Of a DNA stretch of 64,000 bases, positions 1-10,523 are shown one piece after another. The stretch's first letter is position 1. Each line of letters begins with the position of its first letter. Source of the stretch: Venturia oleaginea (lineage: Eukaryota; Ascomycota; Dothideomycetes; Venturiales; Venturiaceae). The DNA lies in contig JABMLP010000015.1 of NCBI GenBank assembly GCA_013176395.1, positions 186,001 through 250,000 on the forward strand, written 5' to 3'. Under the pieces are notes generated by a model. The model saw only the letters and a list, made by a program, of their open reading frames with translations. It was not told the origin of the DNA and searched no databases. Both the position numbers and the translations under genes were made by a program.

Positions 1-630
1 AAACTCAGGCTCTGGCGAATATCCTCTTTGATATGCATTTGGATCCAGCCCAGCATGCGGGGACGCCATAATGATGCAGTCGCTTCGACTCAATGCGTGT
101 ATGAGTGCAGGAGACGGGTGATGAAGATGAGGGAATGGAAGCTTTCAGGAGAGACAACACGAGTCCGATACGTGTCATCCATGATGAACAATAAATTATT
201 ATGATCGCGACACGTTTCAAACACTTTTGAGATGCTCTTGATCACCACTGTTCTGACTGCTGCACCGGGAACCATTAGCGATCTTGTTCTTGGACATCCA
301 CTGGCTCTTCCTCACCTCAAATCAGAACAAGACAGCAGCCGTGTTCATCCACAAGCTTTGGATGGAAATGAAAGAAGAACAAGAAAGCTCATCTTCTCCA
401 TAGAACGAACATCCCGGCCCTCTATATCTCCGATGCGGCCTTTTCTTCCATCTCCGAATAGCCGACAACCGAAGAACGACCATCACAGTTCTGTCTGTAT
501 GTTTGAAGTATATACTATCACGAGCCATGACCTGAGAACAGCCATTGCTCTTGCCTCGTAGAACTATCCAACACGCCTTCTCAACAACCACAGCGACCTC
601 GCCTTGTATTTGATCTCTCACCGTTCCAGG
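1..630. other. left-edge stretch without a supported gene
   Basis: I see no open frame with a recognisable domain, splice structure or targeting signal here. Short open frames exist on both strands but their translations look non-coding. The last part is presumably the 5' region of the kelch gene that starts at 631. Confidence 0.5.
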
Positions 631-1867
631 ATGCCGAAAATCTCAATTCAATGGCAACAAGTTGCCTCTTCAGATGAAATCCGCCGTTCTTCACAGACCA
701 TTGCAGTGCAGGATGATGGGACATTGTCCATTTTTGGTGGAGAGATCCTACCCCGCGAACCAGTCGACAACAAAGTCTACAGCCTCAGCCTCACGCAATC
801 CAATGGTAAGGCCTTGAAACCGACGAGTCTGGTTATTTCATAGCAGTTTTCCAACTCGGCAGCTCTATCGCTACCTCTCTGGCAAATTCTCATAACCAAA
901 TTGCCAGAAATTTAGCCATCTCGATTTCGAATCAGGGGAGTACAAGCCATGTTGAGGGTATTTGTTGAGGCTTCTTTAGCATGTTGCATGCCTTGAAGGT
1001 ATGACAAGTATGCTGATTGACAAACCAGCAACAATCTCAACGCAAGATGCCTCATCCGTCGCACCATCACCCCGTGTAGGTTCAGCCTCAACAACACTCA
1101 ACAACAAAACCTACCTCTTCAGCGGCCGAGGCGGCGTCGACATGGCTCCAATTTACGAAAGCGGGAGCCTATGGTGTTATGATCACACCAGCCATTCCTG
1201 GTCCTCCATCAGCCCAGCAGATCCCTCACGTGCTTACCCAGAAGCCCGTTCCTACCACTCCATGACCACAGACAGCAGAGATGCGATCTACCTCCATGCC
1301 GGCTGTCCCGAAAAAGGTCGACTGAACGACCTCTGGGCCTTTCTATTCAGCACGCGGAAATGGATTCGTCTCGCCTCAGCCCCAGGAAAAGGAATGGGCG
1401 GAACTAGTATCACTTTCTGTCCGTCAGGCGATTGTCTATACCGTATGAACGGCTTTGACGGGACCTCGGAGTGTGGCGGTTCGATCGATCTCTATCAGCC
1501 CGAAAAGGATTCGTGGAGCACAAAATCGTTCAAAGCTGATGGAACATCTGGTCCCGAGGCGAGAAGTGTTTCGACTTTGTTGTGTGTCCAAGTTGAAGGG
1601 AAATGCTACGTTGTCACTGCATTCGGCGAACACGATCCCAGCTCCCTCGGTCACGCTGGCGCAGGAAAGATGCTTCGAAATGTATGGGCTTGGGACACAA
1701 AAGATGAGATCTGGTACGAGGTTGCGCAAGAAGGTGGATCGCCAGCACCGAGGGGCTGGTTCGCAGCTCAAAATGATGTAGATGGTTCCATCGTCGTCCA
1801 CGGAGGTCTTGCTGAGGACAACACGAGGTTGGGTGATGTATGGATTGGGAAGCTCCAGGTTGAGTAA
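631..1867 (+). CDS. kelch-repeat beta-propeller protein
   Basis: Two exons, 631..805 and 1029..1867, give 337 aa; the phase-1 junction restores an alanine codon. The translation shows repeated kelch-type blades: a strand ending in a Gly-Gly/Gly-Arg turn followed by a Trp about 20-25 residues later. Examples are TYLFSGRGG, IYLHAGCPEKGRLNDLWAF and SIVVHGGLAEDNTRLGDVWI. About five to six blades are visible, enough for one propeller. There is no signal peptide or membrane segment, so a soluble cytosolic or nuclear protein is likely. Kelch propellers of this size resemble nitrile-specifier-like and other small kelch proteins of fungi, whose role is usually unknown, so no substrate or partner can be named. 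The 223-nt intron is longer than the local norm. Confidence 0.8.
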
Positions 1868-2314
1868 CTCTCTCATCCCATGAATGTGGTAGTCATTCTG
1901 CAGTCTCGCGATTCCAGATCGATGTGTATCATCTTCTGGCGGTATCTAAATACTGAATTCCCAGAAATTGGTATGGTCAATCTGAAATTATCACGCTCTA
2001 TAGCTATTTCCTACATCAGCCAACTTACTTCAGCTCCAGCAAGCCAATGGCATATACGCGGACTTGTTGGAGCAAACACCTTTTTGGAAATTATCAGTGG
2101 TCATAAGGAAAAAACCAGATGAGACTTGGCTTCGGATAGCCGAAAGTGAATGCGGTTTGCGGAGGTGTATTACGAGAAAGCAAATTTATAATTAGGTACT
2201 CCCCCGGATACTACAGCACATAATACCCGCACATTGATTGCCCCAGATCCTACAGTAGGCCAATTTCCATCATCAACTCTTTGCCCTCAACATCTCCAGA
2301 TCTTCAACTCCAAT
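1868..2314. other. intergenic, nothing recognised
   Basis: This separates the kelch gene from the small secreted protein gene. The last part should contain the promoter and 5' UTR of the latter. No repeat or RNA gene is evident. Confidence 0.45.
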
Positions 2315-2917
2315 ATGCGCTCGCTATTTTACTTCTTAACCGTTGTCCTCGCCGCCGTACAGCAAGTCTCTGGATCTGCTCTTCTAATTCCCCCCAACAA
2401 TAATATTGAACTGTCTGTTCCAAAAGTTTCAAAGGCCAAAAGAGTCGACAATGCACCAAATGGATTCGAGCTGGCCTGCGGGAAGTGCGCAAAACCCGGC
2501 GCCAAAAATATCGTAGGTTATATACATACACCAAGTACTTTCAGACAGACTGTATAATTATCCTATCCTATCCACCTCTCTCTTTGAGGTCCGATAGATG
2601 GTGTAATCATAGGGCCTACCTAATAGCACTCACTCCCTTACTTCAATATAGAAAAGAATAGAAAAGAATAGAAAAGAAAAGAAAAGAATAGAAAAGAAAA
2701 GAAAAGAAAAGAAACCTCCAGGCTATCAATATATGTGTAGGAATTCTTTTGTCCCAATACTATCAAAACGATCCAATGTCAGGCTAGCTGCGATGTTATC
2801 GATGCTCGATTCAAGAACGAAAGATGCTGTGTATGTTCTACCACCCTCTCCCATCTCCGTGCTTACTCGGGGGCCGTGCTAACGTGTTTGTAGGCTGTCA
2901 AGTGTGCTGGCCCGTGA
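2315..2917 (+). CDS. small secreted cysteine-rich protein (effector-like)
   Basis: Three exons, 2315..2512, 2783..2830 and 2894..2917, all phase 0, encode 89 aa. The first 20 residues are a classic signal peptide (MRSLFYFLTVVLAAVQQVSG). The mature part has six cysteines: CGKC near residue 56, a single Cys in SCDVIDARFKNE, a CC pair, and a final Cys five residues before the stop. Small size, a secretion signal and paired cysteines are the usual features of fungal secreted effectors or antimicrobial-like proteins, but no named family is assigned. Exons 2 and 3 are tiny, and the model rests on the cysteine spacing and clean GT/AG borders. Intron 1 (270 nt) carries a GAAAAGAATA-type simple repeat. 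Confidence 0.65.
2651..2713 (+). repeat. A-rich microsatellite (GAAAA/GAATA units)
   Basis: About 60 bp of tandem GAAAA and GAATA pentamers. It lies within the long first intron of the small secreted protein gene, so length changes would be tolerated. Confidence 0.8.
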
Positions 2918-3513
2918 TGACTTTTGTGGCGACGACTTTGGAGGCGTAGACTTTGGCGGATGGTTGGTTGCATGATGCATGCCTACAAATCGCAAACATC
3001 CCATTCCATTGCTTTACATATTCCGCCTGGGCTTGTTCTCCTCGGAACGGCTAATCAGGACTCCCCAATCGGGTTTTAAAGATGGCATGTAAAGAAGACG
3101 TCTATACCCCATATTTTCTGCAATCAATAGTCGACGACGAAGCCAGAGTTGAATAAGGTCCCGAGGGCCGAACATGTATATATAGATCGAGGGAGAAGTC
3201 TTCCAAAACCTCATCACCTGAGTTTTCCAATTCATGGTTCTCCAATTCATGGGTGATCATCATCGCCATATACCAAGGACGGGAGCATCTTCGTTACCAC
3301 GTTACTTGAAAACCCCACCCACAGAACCCTTTCCAATACATAATATCACAAACTACTTCTATATCGATAGATTTCTTGATTTTTTTTTATTGCAAATCGC
3401 CAGGAGATAATCGATGTTGATCTGAAAAGGCACAATGTCCAAAAAAGAACAGTATTTTTAATTTCCCGGCACCAAAGCGAACAATATGACATCAACCAAC
3501 CCACACCCCCTTG
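2918..3513. other. intergenic between convergent genes
   Basis: This lies between the 3' end of the plus-strand secreted-protein gene and the 3' end of IRE1 on the minus strand. It must hold both 3' UTRs and polyadenylation regions. No gene seen. Confidence 0.45.
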
Positions 3514-6500
3514 TCAACGAAAACGCGCATCACCCTCCCAATAACGTCTGAACCTGTTGTCTTTCTCCAGTCCGCACTCCATAACCGCATCATAGCATGT
3601 CATTAACAAAGTGGGGAACTTGTCCGTCCAGTATTGGAGATAGCCATCGGGCAGAGACCCGACCTTCCTTTTGACCGCCTCATCTATGTCCGTATAGTGA
3701 TTCTTCTTGTTGCGCAAAGCACGAAGCAGGTCTAGCATTCGATCCCCTGTGTATTTCCTCTGCTTGCCGAGCGTAGCGATGAAGATTGCATCCAGCCTCC
3801 TCAGAAAATCACCCTTATGAACAGCTTTTCCGATTTGTTCGAGCGTCTCCAATTGCCGGGATGGCGGATCACGAGGTTGTTCCTCCCAATGATCCGAACA
3901 ATCACACAGGAAATCGAGGCGTTTCTGCAAGTCCCAAAAGAATGGGTGATTCATGACTTGGAAAGCTGTAGGTCGGTCCTTAGGATCGTGTTGCAGCATC
4001 CATTGAATCAATCGCAATGGCTCTTCCGCTGCATTGTCCCACTTTGACAGCATACTGAAGTTATGTTTGTTCATCTTGATGTTCTTCTCACGATCATAGT
4101 GCCCGAGTGAGTCTTCCGTTTCAAAAGGGTGAAAGCCGTTGGTAAGAACGTAGAAGAACACGCAGCCGAGGGAGAATATATCAACGGCTCGTTTGACACC
4201 ATGTGAACCCGGCTCGTTGGAACTTGTACTATCATTCATAGTTGAGCTGTTGCGTCCCTCTCCCAACTTGGGAACTCCGATCAATTCAGGTGCTTTCCAT
4301 CCAATCGTGCCTGCGTTGCCCGCAGTACCGGCCAACGTGCTAACATTTTCTGGCAGTGTTCGACACAGGCCGAAATCAGAGATTACAAGTCGCGGGGAGA
4401 ATCTGTCCGTCTTCTTAGGATAAGCAACAAGGATGTTCTGTGGTTTGATGTCGCGGTGGATAATTCGAAGGGTGTGCAGATGTTGAAGACCATCAGCGAG
4501 CTGGTACAAAGCTTGTTTTGTGTGGGTGGAAATGTCATCCGCAAGCTTCAATTGCTCGTCTTGGAGCAAAGTTCGGTAGTCGCCGTCCTTGTACAAATCA
4601 TACAGACTGGCCTGACAACATTCCACTGCGATGTACAGAAAATGTTGATCCTTTTCGTGACGGTAGTAACGAATAACGTTTTCATGGTGATCAGCCTGTG
4701 AGAGTAGCCTGATTTCTTGTGAAGCAAGGTCGTAATAGTGCAGAAGCATTTGTTTGACTGCCACTTTGCGTCCCTAGATATGTTATTAGCCGATGGTGGC
4801 TTGAGACCTTGAATTAGAAAGCGAGCGTTGATCTTGTCATCAATATTGATGAATTTCTGGAAATTACGAAAATCAAATTGCCAGAAAATTATCGATATCG
4901 ATCTGGAGTAAGGCCATTGCAACCCGAATAATAAGATTAAAGAAACCAGTGTCAATATCGCGGACAGAGTATGTACTGTTCTCGTGCCTGTAGGGAAAAA
5001 TCTTACCTCGAATGTGCCTTCATATACAACAGTCCCACCACTGCCTTGTCCGAGAGCCTTTTCGTTGTTCACTGTAATGCTGCCAATATGTCTCGCATCG
5101 GAAACGTCATTGACAGCTCCTTCAATAACAGGTTCTGGGTCTGGCTGCATTGGTTGCCTGCGTGGCGCGACAGTGTTCATGATTCTTGTGATATTCTCGT
5201 CCATTTCTTCCTCTCCAGGATTCTTTTTTTTCTTGCCTTTGCCGCCTCGACTTCCACGGTGTGCCTTCTTTTTTTTGGGCGTCTCGAGGGTGCCAGGCTC
5301 CTTAATCACAGGCTCGAGCTGACCAGGAGTCGGCAAGGTAGTGAGTGCAGTTGGTATCGTCTCATTCACGACCTCTGTATCTGCGCTCTCCTCGATAGGA
5401 GCAAAGTGGACAGTACGCTTGGGCGGTGCCTCTGCTTCGAGTGCTAGGGGTGACGGTTCCGCTATAGCTGCAGGCTCAGTAGTCGGCGCATGAGAAGGAA
5501 TTGGAGTCGGATCAGTGATTTCTACAGCTTGTATTGGCTTGCCATAGTTCTTGCCCGCCTTGAAATTTTGCCAAGATAAAATTCCGAGAACACAAAGTAT
5601 GAAAAGTTTGAGAGGATCGATGCCATTGAGCTTGGTTGCAACTCGTGATCGTAACGTGATTGTAGAATCGAAGCTACCGCTCATAACCTGTTCAACTGAG
5701 TCATTCGGTAGCTGTAGTGCTGGTCCGGTTTCCTTTCGGTTTGTTACGAGGAGTCCAGGTGCATCAATAGTAGGGACGTTGTTCCTTGCTGGTTCGCGAG
5801 TATCGGACAATGCGTGAACACCCACAAGCTCCGAAGCTTTGATCGATGTCTGCTCAGAGAAGAAAGCTTTGTCATCGAGCGACCCGTCGTCGAGTAATCC
5901 TTTGGATTGATAGCACTTTGCTTCAGGGGCACCATCAGTGATTGAAGGGTACCTCAACTCGGACATAGCATACCAGCTACCAGCCTCGGTGCAATTTATA
6001 AATACGTTCTCTGTGCGCTCCTGATTATAGGATGGTGCAATCGGTTGTGGTAAGATGACAAGAGCGGTGTCCCTGGAATCAGTCCCCTGTGGTTTCACGA
6101 TATCGAAGACGCGGACAACAGGTGATGTCTTGAAGTCCTTTGTGTAAAGAGGCAGTGGGTTCGTTATGTCGTCCTGCTGGTACTCGAGGGCAAAAACACC
6201 GCCGTCCCTGCGGCTGTAAATGTACTTGTTATCCATAGTGCTGGAGTACTTGTCGGCGAGATCTCCATCCCGCCTGTTGGGCGTCCATTCGAAGTATTTA
6301 ATGGTACACACATTTCTCTCTGTTCTGATGTCTTGGATATTGACAGTGTATTCTGTACGTCCAAGCTGAAGGGTGGGTGTAGGCTCGCATTCGTCTTCTT
6401 CATCGTCCAGCTCGAGTCCGCTGATCTTCCGGCAGTTCTTCTTATCCATGACTCCACCTCCTCCGACGCCAAAGTACTTGAGAGCATCACCATTTGTGGC

Positions 6501-7196
6501 ATTGAGTGTAAACAGTTTTGTCCGCTTCTCTGCGTTGAAGACGAATGGGGATTCCTCGGTGGTGTAAGGGGAGTGATCGGCCAATTCTCGAACTGTCATT
6601 GGCAATTTTTGTATGCCAGAATCCAGGCCTGGCATGATAGTGTAAAGAATGCCACCCTCGCTGGGCTCAACGATCCACATGAAATCATCATTGATATCCT
6701 CGCCTTCATGATCTGACGCTGGGTCACGATTGTATTTGGTCTGGACCATTGGGTCCTCGGAGTGGAATTTCCACAGCTCCTTGCCAGTACTCCGGTCTCT
6801 GGCATAAATAGATCCGTCGACAGTCGCCATTAGAACAAAGTTCTCGACCTCCCAATCCTGCAACTTTCGCGCCTGAAGCGGCTGGGCAATGCCAGCAGAG
6901 GCAGCGGATTTAGGAGCAGGCGGGGCTCGTACGGCAGGACGGAGGCCTGCTGGAGCCAGGGTCGCAACGGCGCGCTCGTCATCAGAGATGGACGATGTGT
7001 ATTTTCCATTTTTGTAGGTAGGGGAGTCCACATTCTGGTGTCGTAGTGGATCGGTTTTGGTTAACTGGCGAGAGGCTGCGTTCTCTGGGGGAGAACTGCG
7101 AGACCCATCCTTACGCGATTGCTGCTGCTGAGCTGCCGCGAAGGCTAATAGGAAGAAGGTAGTAAGGCGGAGAGGTCCGGGAAGTCCATTTGGCAT
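3514..7196 (-). CDS. IRE1: IRE1 ER-stress sensor kinase/endoribonuclease
   Basis: Two exons on the minus strand, 7196..5007 and 4773..3514, joined in phase 0 across a 233-nt intron, give 1149 aa. IRE1 senses unfolded protein in the ER lumen and splices the HAC1/HacA mRNA. The product starts with a signal peptide (residues about 1-22). The luminal beta-propeller sensor follows, with early strands such as MATVDGSIYARDRSTGKELW. A single membrane segment lies near residues 525-545, followed by a Lys-rich cytosolic linker. The kinase begins with a GQGSGGTVVYEG glycine loop, has the VAVK lysine, an HRDIKPQN catalytic loop and a DFGLCR magnesium loop, and all key residues are present. The C-terminal ~130 residues match the KEN ribonuclease domain in position and character. 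The intron falls between the glycine loop and VAVK, so splicing is essential for kinase function. HAC1 is not in this window. Confidence 0.96.
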
Positions 7197-8085
7197 CTTG
7201 GAGATGCAGGTGTCACACCAGGGCTGGGCTGGTGTAGGCAGCCGAATTCACGCAGTTGAAACGGCTGTGTATATGATCAGTATCATCTTTACGGAGGGAG
7301 TCAACATCGAGCGTGCTTACGGGCTCCTGTTCGGGGCTCCTCCGTGCAAAAGCAGGTGCTTGGTTTTGCTCTCTTTGTATTTTCGAAGTGCGCAGCCGGC
7401 CCAAAACGAGCCAGCGGTCAAGCATCAGCGAAGTAGGTGGATAGGTCTGAACGAGTTGCTTGCTTGATGGATAGCCAAAGATGGGGTGAGATATTGGGGG
7501 GGATGGTGAGGGAATTATGTCCAAGTCAGCTCCGTAGTTCTGTGTAATTCGTCTCTCCGGAGCCAGGCGTGCCAGGTAGGGAGGTTGCAGGGAATTCAAC
7601 TAGTGTCCGCAGACCTAAGGGAGAGTCCGCTGTTTTGGCCAGGGAGATGCAGGAACCACGATTGATGGCAATGCGGAGGTCAAGATTGGTGAACGGGTTT
7701 CTGTGCGAAGATAATGTTGTCGATGGTGGATGATTTTAGAACTAGACGAGCGAAGTTACCGGCCGCACAGTCGACCTTGCCTGGGACTTTAAAACACCGC
7801 CTTGCACCATATTGGACAATGGAGTTTCACGATGACGGACGAACTCGTGCGAGCAGGACCGGTCCCACGAATCAATCATGGTGGAGTTACTGGAGTACTG
7901 CACTAGAACCAGAGCATCATTCAGGCTGCCATCGTCCAGACCTCTTTGTTCGAATCCAAATCTTCTCCTTCACTTGTATTACCTTTCTTCACAAGCAAAC
8001 TTGTGCCATCTCCGAGAACGTGCCCCGAATGGGCGTGGCGATTTTTAATATAACCAAGTGAAAATCCTGCAAATGCTTCATCTCA
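7197..8085. other. IRE1 upstream region
   Basis: This should hold the IRE1 promoter and 5' UTR. Several short frames are open (for example 7213..7599 on the minus strand) but none has a recognisable domain. A tRNA-like GTTCGAATC stretch near 7948 has no acceptor-stem partner. Confidence 0.45.
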
Positions 8086-8450
8086 ATGGCGATCACAGGT
8101 GTGGACGAAGCAGTCATGAGATGTCCAGGGTGAAAAGAATAGCAAAACTCGCCATCTCGATTACATGCTTAATGACACCCATTCCAACTTCTCGCTGTTT
8201 TGTCATATACAAGAAGTGAGCTACAGGCAACGACAGTTTGACATGAATAGACTGGTAGGAGCCTCAAACTCAGATATCTATTACAGACGGCTTTGTTGCC
8301 GTTGCCGTACTGGCTGCCCAAGTTATCTCTTGTGTAATGTTGCAAGATGATGCATCCAAGGCCGAGCAGCTGGGCCTGTACGAGTACGGAGGTGGTTTTA
8401 CAAAAGAAACAGGCAAATCAGCTGGGCTGGAAGAAGAACGAGGTTCTTGA
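8086..8450 (+). CDS. tentative 58-aa single-pass membrane protein
   Basis: A short first exon, 8086..8098 (MAIT plus one base), can splice across a 188-nt intron to 8287..8450. This gives a 58-aa protein with one hydrophobic helix (FVAVAVLAAQVISCVML), followed by a short charged and Gly-rich tail. Splice phases agree and exon 2 ends in TGA. Support is only the splice geometry and the membrane-helix-like composition; I do not recognise a family. It may instead be the last exon of a gene with a different upstream exon, or chance. Confidence 0.35.
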
Positions 8451-9953
8451 GCAAGGCAGTGAGACGAGAACAAAGGGAACATTTCCACCCCTTCGATCCA
8501 CGAAAGTCGCTCTTCAAGAGCAAGCTTCCAGTTGCACCAGATCAGGCTCGCAGTTAACACAAGGAATCGAGTTGTCAGAAAATATACCGTCTATATCACT
8601 ATGAGCATGTCACATCGGTCAAACTAATTCTCGAAACGGGCATGAAGTTTTGAACCCAAATTCAAGTACATCGACGGCCTCAAACTCCGACAAGCAATAT
8701 GTTGGGGCAAGAGATCCACACACTACGAAAAATCATCTTTTCAAAATGGGGGTTTCAATGCAATGTCGGGGCGTTGAAATCCTGGCGATTTCAGGAAACG
8801 AATTGCCACCATGCCAGGAATAAAGAATATCCCCATTGATAAAATATCGCTTGAGAATTGCGCTTCAGAAGTTCAGATCAAGCTGTATATCTAAACCCCA
8901 TCAAAAACGGTTCCACCTAGAACCCCAGAAATCCCGATACTCATAGGCTACATCAACTCACCCAACACCCGGAATCAAAGAAAACCCGCAGAATACAAGT
9001 AGAGAATGAAATACAGTCAACATGCCAATCCTCCCACCAGCGATTGCAACTGAAGCCAAGACCGCCCTCTCACAATGGCTGCAACCTGGGTCCACCCCTG
9101 GAATTGAGAAATCAATCGCGAATGACTAAGACGTCACCGAAACCACCTCGAACGAATAATTACCTCTTGATTATCCCGTGACTTGAAAACATCGATGAAA
9201 CCCTCTCTCCTTTCGCACCGTACACTCAATCATCAATCATCCCTTGACTCCTTGAACCCGGGTCGGAAAGAGTGAGCTGTACCTCGACCCACCCAATTGA
9301 CCACAGCGTCATGCAATGTACAGACAAGGGGACTACCGCATCTCAAACAAAACAAAACATGAAGTAAAAACGCACCTCACCTCACCTCACCTCACCCTGA
9401 CTTGAGGAAAAGGAAATAAAAACGAGACCACGAGGAATACTTCATGCACTCGAAAGAAGGCATGGATAATTTGTGCTTGCTGAAAATATGTGTAGCCGCA
9501 AGCCAGCGACCTTGCACTACGTCAGACCTGTATATCGCATCGTTGCCCCATACCATGCCATGGTGTTATTGTTTCTCCAGACTTGAGAAGTAAAAAAGAA
9601 CAAGTACAGTCGGTAGTTCTAAAAAATGTAACTACACGTTTGCGAAGATTTCCCGCATTTCCCAACCGTCTACTCCGTTTCCATTCCACCAATGCCCAAT
9701 TCGGTAGCCCGACGCCCAAGAACACCCGCAAATGCGTGATGACAACTAGTAGGAAAGAAAAGGGTACAGCAATGTCGCGGGAATCTATAAAGACAATGTA
9801 TGTGCATGAAGTGGGCTACGTTCGAAGAGCGGAAATCTCTTCAAGGTCGTGCGCGGACAGAAGGCCAGAGAGTTTACTATCCACAGGGTTAGCGAGCGCT
9901 TTGAGCAATTGGGTGGGAAAGAGTGGAAGAACGTACCGAATATCAAAAACCAT
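8451..9953. other. gene-poor stretch
   Basis: No convincing open frame on either strand, and from about 8600 to 9500 there are hardly any frames longer than 60 codons. It contains a short CCTCA tandem repeat (9373..9396). It may hold the 3' UTR of the minus-strand gene that ends at 9954. Confidence 0.5.
9373..9396 (+). repeat. CCTCA pentamer tandem repeat
   Basis: About five consecutive CCTCA-type units in a region without genes. Confidence 0.75.
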
Positions 9954-10523
9954 CTATGAGCTCTTCGAGGGCGTGGTCGCAATTGGCTTCGATTGTCCCT
10001 GCCCGCTCCATACACCACCGTGAACAGCCTTGCTGACGCCGACTCCGATGCCCACAGCTGCACCGATGATGGCCAGTGCGATGATGATCTGTGCTGCTAG
10101 CTTCTGCTTCTTGGTCAACCGACACATTGGATTCCAACTCTTTGCCCGCTTCTCTTGGATGGCTCTCTGCTGCAGCGTGACCCGGCTAGGCCACATGGTG
10201 CAATCCTTCGTCGTCTCCAGGTTCGATTTGGTGCTGGCGAGGTACGCATTGGACTCTACATCGTTCTTGTACATTGGCGGTGGCTTAAGGTCTGTTTCCG
10301 TGGGTGCTTGCGAGTGGGTGTAGAATGCTGAGAATGGATTCTGTGGTTCCTGACCTGGTGTCGAGTGTGTCGAGACGGCCGAGTGAGGAGTCAACGGATC
10401 CATCGTGGTCTCGGTTGAGGGTTGTAGACGGAGACTGTGAGGCTGAGGAGTCACTGGGGCGGCCGGGGATGAAGACCGCTCGACAATGACCCCGAAGGTG
10501 GTCTTTTCCGAATTGAGGGCCAT
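9954..10523 (-). CDS. hypothetical single-pass membrane protein
   Basis: A single-exon frame of 189 aa. Residues 1-95 are rich in Pro, Ser and Thr and look disordered. A conserved-looking block (DCTMWPSRVTLQQRAIQEKR, then WNPMCRLTKKQKLAAQ) precedes one strongly hydrophobic Gly/Ala-rich helix (IIIALAIIGAAVGIGVGVSKAV, near residues 147-168) and a short tail. With no signal peptide and a helix near the C-terminus, a protein with a long cytosolic N-terminus is likely. I recognise this architecture as common in hypothetical Pezizomycotina proteins, but no function is known to me. Confidence 0.7.
   Translation of the reverse strand: MALNSEKTTFGVIVERSSSPAAPVTPQPHSLRLQPSTETTMDPLTPHSAVSTHSTPGQEPQNPFSAFYTHSQAPTETDLKPPPMYKNDVESNAYLASTKSNLETTKDCTMWPSRVTLQQRAIQEKRAKSWNPMCRLTKKQKLAAQIIIALAIIGAAVGIGVGVSKAVHGGVWSGQGQSKPIATTPSKSS

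Noticed and set aside
5..621. Left-edge open frames on both strands
   Set aside because: No domain, signal or splice structure, and the two strands compete for the same bases.
7930..7965. tRNA-like GTTCGAATC T-loop
   Set aside because: No cloverleaf, acceptor pairing or anticodon arm could be built upstream.
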